From contig JAYKKT010000089.1 in NCBI GenBank assembly GCA_036023115.1, positions 8,261,501 through 8,325,500 on the forward strand: a DNA stretch of 64,000 bases, in the 5' to 3' direction. The notes below the pieces were generated by a model that was not told the origin of the DNA, searched no databases, and worked only from the letters and a program-made list of their open reading frames with translations. The stretch comes from Brasenia schreberi (lineage: Eukaryota > Streptophyta > Magnoliopsida > Nymphaeales > Cabombaceae). This document shows positions 63,465 to 64,000 of the stretch, one piece after another (the stretch's first letter is position 1; each line of letters begins with the position of its first letter). A program made the position numbers and the translations under genes.

Positions 63465-63785
63465 AAAAGGCCAATAACATGAAACATCTTAATCACAAGA
63501 TCTTCAAAAAAAGGCCAACAAACGAAGATCATAATCTTATGAAAAAGCAACCTTAAAGTTATCAATATCCCAAATCCTCAAATAATAATAAAAGGCCAAT
63601 AACATGAAATATATTAATCATAAAGATCTTCAAAAAAAAAAGTCCAACAAACGGAGATCATCACAAATCCTCAAATAACAATAAATGCATCTTCAAATAT
63701 CAATTAATTTCCAACAAAAGGCCACCAACATAAGCACCTTAATTACAAAGGCCTTCAACAAAGGGCCAATAACATGGATCTTAGT
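63465..63785. repeat. Three-copy tandem repeat, about 125 bp period
   Basis: Units starting at about 63465, 63590 and 63716 carry AAAAGGCCAATAACATGAAA, then ATCTTCAAAAAAA and CCAACAAACG(A/G)AGATCAT. The third is more diverged. Beyond it (63786-64000) nothing is recognised. Confidence 0.85.
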
Positions 63786-64000
63786 TATACAAGTAAATGT
63801 AACTTATTGTCAAACAAATTTTCTTGCAAATGAGACACTAAACAATTAATCCAACAAATATTAAAAAATAAATAAGTTGGAAAGTGTACACCAGGATGGA
63901 CTCAAATCTTAATACCAAACAAGGACAAATCGGATCAAATGGACGATTCTGAATATAGTCCCGGGTCTAGATCTAAAGCCAACAAAGACCTCATATTGAA

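Overview
The window is nuclear DNA of a flowering plant. It carries three conserved intron-rich plant genes in AT-rich sequence, together with plant RTE-clade LINEs, Ty1/copia remnants, hAT-like DNA elements and long dinucleotide microsatellites. The species cannot be fixed from the sequence alone. There are no prokaryotic features, rRNA genes or CRISPR arrays.

Genes. (1) 5878-14737 (-): a 13-exon WDR12/Ytm1 homologue, the ribosome-biogenesis WD40 protein of the Pescadillo-BOP1-WDR12 complex. All exon phases close to give a 446-residue protein. (2) 17568-27408 (+): a 6-exon gene for the 22/23 kDa non-catalytic subunit of signal peptidase (SPCS3/SPC22), head-to-head with WDR12 across 2.8 kb. 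(3) 37675-46558 (-): a 6-exon class I plant formin of about 978 residues (signal peptide, Pro-rich ectodomain, one membrane span, FH1, FH2). Two of its introns need GC donors. The three genes share no pathway and are neighbours only by position. A frameshifted fragment of an EDGP/basic-7S-globulin-like aspartic-protease-like gene lies at 2958-3545 (-).

Mobile DNA fills most of the rest. One plant RTE family (3' end with a TTG-type tail, target-site duplications of 7-19 bp) is present as a full-length 3.2 kb copy in intron 2 of the signal peptidase gene (19390-22597), a near full-length copy at 55061-58158, a nested stack at 29967-36902, a copy at 61872-63381 split by a solo LTR, a 78 bp stub beside a splice acceptor (27182-27259), and several old relics. 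Two hAT-like non-autonomous elements (33863-35053 and 59439-60587) have 8 bp target duplications and terminal arrays of GTATC/GGTAC-type motifs. Ty1/copia pieces lie at 900-2165 and inside the large formin intron (about 39960-42577).

Layout: 1-3.5 kb copia debris, tandem duplications and a pseudogene; 3.5-14.7 kb WDR12 with an old RTE relic downstream; 14.7-17.6 kb intergenic with tRNA-like SINE candidates; 17.6-27.4 kb signal peptidase gene; 27.4-37.7 kb nested RTE/hAT block; 37.7-46.6 kb formin; 46.6-55 kb intergenic with microsatellites and minisatellites; 55-64 kb RTE, hAT and LTR block. I found no evidence for an undescribed multi-gene system. The best leads are local: template-switch filler DNA at 2.96-3.11 kb, an RTE stub forming a 3' splice-site region, paired GC-AG introns, a self-complementary microsatellite, and datable nested insertions.
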